Source: a virus
Strand: one strand, 5' to 3'
IMG/VR virus record: IMGVR_UViG_3300005527_000266
Coordinates: 1-25,385 of that record
Length of the DNA stretch: 25,385 nucleotides
Numbering within the stretch: position 1 is the stretch's first letter; each line of letters begins with the position of its first letter. Both the position numbers and the translations under genes were made by a program. The notes beneath the pieces are model-generated. The model was not told the origin of the DNA and made no database searches. It was given only the letters and a program-made list of their open reading frames with translations. Below, one piece after another: positions 23,333 through 25,385 of the stretch.

Positions 23333-23524
23333 TTAGTTAATTTTCGTTGGATCTCCAATTGAAGCTTCTTCTACAATAGCTTTAATTTCAGATTCAATTT
23401 CTTTCATACGTTCTTTATAGCCAGCGGCTACATCTTTAAAATCCTTTTTAACATGTAAAAGATCTTCTGTTAATTGATATACTTTTTTCTCAGCTTCTGA
23501 TTTTGTTAATTTAATATTACTCAT
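23333..23524 (-). CDS. Short coiled-coil protein (63 aa)
   Basis: A 63-residue helical protein (LTKSEAEKKVYQLTEDLLHVKKDF, then YKERMKEIESEIKAIVEEASIG) with heptad-like spacing throughout. It resembles small phage coiled-coil proteins of unknown function. The start follows the ART-like gene directly: the ATG at 23522-23524 overlaps that gene's end (23521) by four bases, so the two are probably translated together. The bidirectional terminator begins three bases after its stop. No specific partner can be identified. Confidence 0.65.
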   Translation of the reverse strand: MSNIKLTKSEAEKKVYQLTEDLLHVKKDFKDVAAGYKERMKEIESEIKAIVEEASIGDPTKIN

Positions 23525-23934
23525 AATGTTTTTAAATTTAAAACTTGCGTTACGGCTTCCTTCGGTATATAAGTAGTAACATAATTTCCAGGATCTACAC
23601 TTTTCAAATCAGGTAACTTACTTTTATCAACAGTTACAATTATACCGTTATTTTTATTCCTGAAATTAACTAAAGCAAAACGTGCCGCTAATTTAAAATC
23701 ACTAGATAAATAACTGCCGATTATATTTCTAGTATTACCTGTGCCTCTAGATGTTACTTTACCAGTAGTATTTAAAATATTGTATTCTGCTTCAGACATA
23801 CCTCTATATAGTTTACTACTATCACTTGAAAATTTGTCAAGTTCATCTGCAATATATTGTAACCTACCAGTAGGTTCCCATATTAAATAATCATATATGC
23901 TACTAGCTTCGTATAGTAAACTGTACTTCTTCAT
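23521..23934 (-). CDS. ADP-ribosyltransferase-like small protein (137 aa)
   Basis: Three segments are arranged as in the R-S-E class of ADP-ribosyltransferases: KLYRGMS (41-47) with the Arg, GSYLSSDFKLAARFA (73-87) with the Ser-rich strand followed by the conserved helix, and YIPKEAV (122-128) where a Glu could close the NAD site. The first 40 residues (MKKYSLLYEASSIYDYLIWE...) are a helical lead-in. Between them, KNNGIIVTVDKSKLPD (94-109) gives the expected central strands. Such enzymes transfer ADP-ribose from NAD to host proteins or nucleic acids; T4 Alt and ModA/B modify host RNA polymerase. At 137 residues it is shorter than those, so a toxin-like or inactive fold is equally possible. 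TATTTATA lies four bases before its ATG. Confidence 0.5.
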   Translation of the reverse strand: MKKYSLLYEASSIYDYLIWEPTGRLQYIADELDKFSSDSSKLYRGMSEAEYNILNTTGKVTSRGTGNTRNIIGSYLSSDFKLAARFALVNFRNKNNGIIVTVDKSKLPDLKSVDPGNYVTTYIPKEAVTQVLNLKTL

Positions 23935-23938
23935 TACT

Positions 23939-23946
23939 TATAAATA
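23939..23946 (-). promoter_or_regulatory. TATTTATA octamer before the ART-like gene
   Basis: The coding strand reads TATTTATA, four bases, then ATG. It lies in the short gap between the 3' end of the tmRNA and the ART-like gene. Confidence 0.4.
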
Positions 23947-23973
23947 TATGAATATATATTTATTACACTAAAA

Positions 23974-24356
23974 TGGTGGACATGGGGAGAGTCGAACTCC
24001 CGTCTTTAATAGATAATCAATATCAGACTACACGTTTATATATTTTAAGTTGTTAGGAAGTAATAATAAAAAATATCTAAAAATATTATCCTTAAGATTT
24101 AATAATTTCTCGATCATTTGCATAAATCAAACATTTGATCCAGTCCAATAATTTACACCCAACACAAATATCAGACTTCAATGTGTAGGATGGCGCGACA
24201 ACTTAGGCCGCAACGGCTACGTCATCATAAGAGAAGTCGTAGCTGATTACATTATCTTCAGCAGTTAATGTTGTAATAGATGTTTTAAAGAGGCCAACTA
24301 TCATCCTCTACGTGCCTAACATTAATGTACTATTAAATCGAAACCAGTACATGCCC
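23974..24356 (-). ncRNA. ssrA: Complete one-piece tmRNA (ssrA) with encoded CCA
   Basis: The leftward strand starts GGGCATG, followed by TACTGGTTTCGAT (the tmRNA 5' signature), and ends with a T-arm GGGAG-TTCGACT-CTCCC, CATGTCC and ACCA. GGGCATG pairs with CATGTCC with one G-U. Near 24280-24310 AGAGG pairs with CCTCT, and GATG in the loop can pair with CATC downstream: a plausible first pseudoknot. The tag frame begins at a GCT resume codon (24260-24262), preceded by TTAACT, and reads AEDNVISYDFSYDDVAVAA then TAA (24203-24205). tmRNA with SmpB frees stalled ribosomes and marks the product for proteolysis. It starts six bases after the glycosyltransferase stop. No SmpB gene is seen, so host SmpB is needed. 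Confidence 0.93.
24206..24262 (-). other. tmRNA tag-peptide reading frame (19 codons)
   Basis: The frame reads AEDNVISYDFSYDDVAVAA, followed by TAA. The GCT (Ala) resume codon is chosen because of the TTAACT before it and the usual Ala resume residue. Most bacterial tags are about 8-15 residues and end in LAA or ALAA; this one is longer, acidic and ends AVAA. Confidence 0.78.
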
Positions 24357-24362
24357 ATAAAA

Positions 24363-25163
24363 TTATCTAGCTGAATTGTTTAACTTATAAGCACTAAGTT
24401 CAGCGTTGTGACCAGTATGTAATGAGGTAAAATATTTACTCATCATACTTTTATATCCCATGTTTTTCCAACGTATAGCAAATTCTAACTCTACACTAAT
24501 TTTAGATCTATCGTATTCTGTAGAAAATTCTCCTACAGATAAAAGTTTATTAACGTTATGTACTCCTGGTCTTAAAGAAAAATATGGCCAATTTATATAA
24601 TACATCCATATATCTAATCCAGTGTGCATTGCCATTACATCGTCTAAAAATAAATGATCGTTTATCGGTCTATCGTCAAAATAAACAGTTTCCCAAAATT
24701 TGCCTATTATTTTTTTCGGAAACATATTTTCGGGAAAATTTTTCCAACTTTGATTATATCCAATATATGCATATTCCGGATTTTCTTCCATAATATCAAT
24801 AGTTTCACCAATGGTAAACATATTATAAAATTGATGATCATCTTCTAAATGAAAAACATAATCACCGGACGAATTTATGAGTCCTTGTCTCCAAAAATTT
24901 AATATTCTAGCATGTCTATAATTATCAGGAAAAGATTCCTTTTCAAAAAATCTATAACTAATTAACCTGTCCGGAATATAATTCTTATAATATTCCATAG
25001 CAATACTACGTTCTTCATTTGTAGAAGAATCATCGTAATAATGAACTTCATCTATTACGTGTTTATCTGTACAAAATACGCCAAAACTTTTAATAGCAGC
25101 TCTTAATAAGTTAATTCTTTTACAAGCAGTTGTAGTCAATATAACTTTTTTACCTTTGTACAT
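24363..25163 (-). CDS. GT-A-type glycosyltransferase-like protein (266 aa)
   Basis: The start KKVILTTTACKRINLLRAAIKSF (5-27) is the first beta-alpha unit of a GT-A Rossmann-like fold. YYDDSS (42-47) and the SGDYVFHLEDDHQFY segment (99-113) supply the acidic residues for nucleotide-sugar and metal binding; LEDDH fits the DxD-type position. The C-terminal half (SLRPGVHNV..., FAIRWKNMGYKSMMSKYFTSLHTGHN) is acceptor-side-like. T4-type phages use glycosyltransferases to modify DNA, virion proteins or host surface sugars; the target here is unknown. It is enclosed between tRNA-Gly (16 bases upstream) and the tmRNA (six bases downstream) and probably shares their transcript. Its leader holds TATAAAATA but no Shine-Dalgarno sequence. 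Confidence 0.72.
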   Translation of the reverse strand: MYKGKKVILTTTACKRINLLRAAIKSFGVFCTDKHVIDEVHYYDDSSTNEERSIAMEYYKNYIPDRLISYRFFEKESFPDNYRHARILNFWRQGLINSSGDYVFHLEDDHQFYNMFTIGETIDIMEENPEYAYIGYNQSWKNFPENMFPKKIIGKFWETVYFDDRPINDHLFLDDVMAMHTGLDIWMYYINWPYFSLRPGVHNVNKLLSVGEFSTEYDRSKISVELEFAIRWKNMGYKSMMSKYFTSLHTGHNAELSAYKLNNSAR

Positions 25164-25179
25164 AAAACATTATTTTATA

Positions 25180-25253
25180 TGGAGCGGGTAGCCGGAATCG
25201 AACCGGCACATCGACCTTGGCAAGGTTGCAGGCTACCACTACATCATACCCGC
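25180..25253 (-). tRNA. tRNA-Gly (anticodon GCC)
   Basis: The acceptor arms GCGGGTA and TACCCGC pair fully. The anticodon loop TTGCCAA gives GCC (Gly). The T-arm GCCGG-TTCGATT-CCGGC is perfect, and the 3' end TCCA means discriminator U and encoded CCA. Length is 74 bases. It lies upstream of the glycosyltransferase gene in the same direction. Confidence 0.95.
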
Positions 25254-25275
25254 GCTCTCTGAACATTAATATATA

Positions 25276-25291
25276 GTTGAACATATTCAAC
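25276..25291 (-). other. Hairpin between the two tRNAs
   Basis: GTTGAA, four bases, TTCAAC: a 6-bp inverted repeat in the 54-base spacer between tRNA-Ala and tRNA-Gly. There is no T-tract, so a processing or spacing element is more likely than a terminator. Confidence 0.4.
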
Positions 25292-25307
25292 AAACATTAA
25301 TTTAAAA

Positions 25308-25382
25308 TGGTGGACCGTAAGAGAATCGAACTCTTCCCTAAAGCTTGCAAAGCTCCCGTGCTACCACTATCACCAACAGCCC
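25308..25382 (-). tRNA. tRNA-Ala (anticodon UGC)
   Basis: The acceptor arms GGGCTGT and ACGGTCC pair with two G-U pairs. The anticodon loop TTTGCAA gives TGC (Ala). The T-arm AAGAG-TTCGATT-CTCTT is perfect and the end ACCA includes an encoded CCA. Length is 75 bases. The D-stem (GTG/CAC) is short. The gene is complete within three bases of the window edge. Confidence 0.9.
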
Positions 25383-25385
25383 ATT

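Noticed and set aside
53-23946. TATAAATA boxes read on the plus strand as ordinary T4 late promoters
   Set aside because: Read that way they point rightwards into terminators or antisense to the genes. The fixed distance to the leftward start codons makes the coding-strand reading TATTTATA more sensible, though this is not settled. Copies inside genes (for example near 664 and 808) are expected by chance in AT-rich DNA.
23974-24356. Two-piece (permuted) tmRNA, or a tRNA pseudogene at 23974
   Set aside because: The 5' and 3' acceptor arms, the tag frame and the T-arm are in the standard one-piece order, with no permuted arrangement, and the D-arm-like 5' region is tmRNA type.
1-25385. Insertion sequences, integrase or attachment sites
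   Set aside because: No transposase, integrase or flanking direct repeats were seen; the tRNAs are intact, without an obvious duplicated 3' end.

Overview
The window is a piece of a T4-type (contractile-tailed, myovirus-like) bacteriophage genome. The evidence is a run of baseplate genes (a gp5-like spike, gp25-like and gp6-like wedge proteins, a large tail-protein-I/gp7-like protein), a gp55-like late sigma factor, a PhoH-type ATPase, a phage Hsp20, Gly-Ser-repeat tail fibres, and a tRNA/tmRNA cluster. The DNA is very AT-rich. Almost every gene lies on the minus strand, so the natural reading direction is from 25385 down to 1. The host cannot be named. Most start codons lack a Shine-Dalgarno sequence, which is common in Bacteroidota and their phages, but at least two E. 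coli-type sigma70 promoters are also visible.

Layout in transcription order: (1) 25382-23974: tRNA-Ala(UGC), tRNA-Gly(GCC), a GT-A-like glycosyltransferase, and a complete one-piece tmRNA encoding a 19-residue tag ending AVAA. (2) 23934-22460: small accessory genes, including an ADP-ribosyltransferase-like protein, a short coiled-coil protein, the window's only clear plus-strand gene (a 92-aa coiled-coil protein), and two small proteins behind a near-perfect TTGACA/TATAAT promoter; a bidirectional terminator and a leftward terminator bound this block. (3) 22384-21373: a 117-aa protein overlapping a PhoH-like ATPase. (4) 21354-17329: three tail-fibre-like genes and one small ORF. Two of the fibres are paralogues with matching necks, 57-bp or 90-bp DNA repeats coding for GSFSGS-type shafts, and unrelated tips. 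(5) 17324-16662: Hsp20 as a self-contained unit with its own promoter, structured leader and terminator. (6) 16637-14202: a membrane/coiled-coil protein, two small proteins and the gp55-like sigma factor, closed by a terminator. (7) 14186-80: a long, tightly packed baseplate operon, and then the first codons of one more gene at the left edge.

The genes fit a coherent programme. The gp55-like sigma factor should direct late transcription of the neighbouring baseplate and fibre genes. PhoH, Hsp20, tmRNA, tRNAs, the ART-like protein and the glycosyltransferase are accessory functions for host takeover, proteostasis or surface modification. The most unusual signals are the phage tmRNA and its tag, a recurrent TATTTATA octamer 3-7 bases before start codons of separate transcription units, the repeat-based fibre paralogues, and the ART-like small protein.
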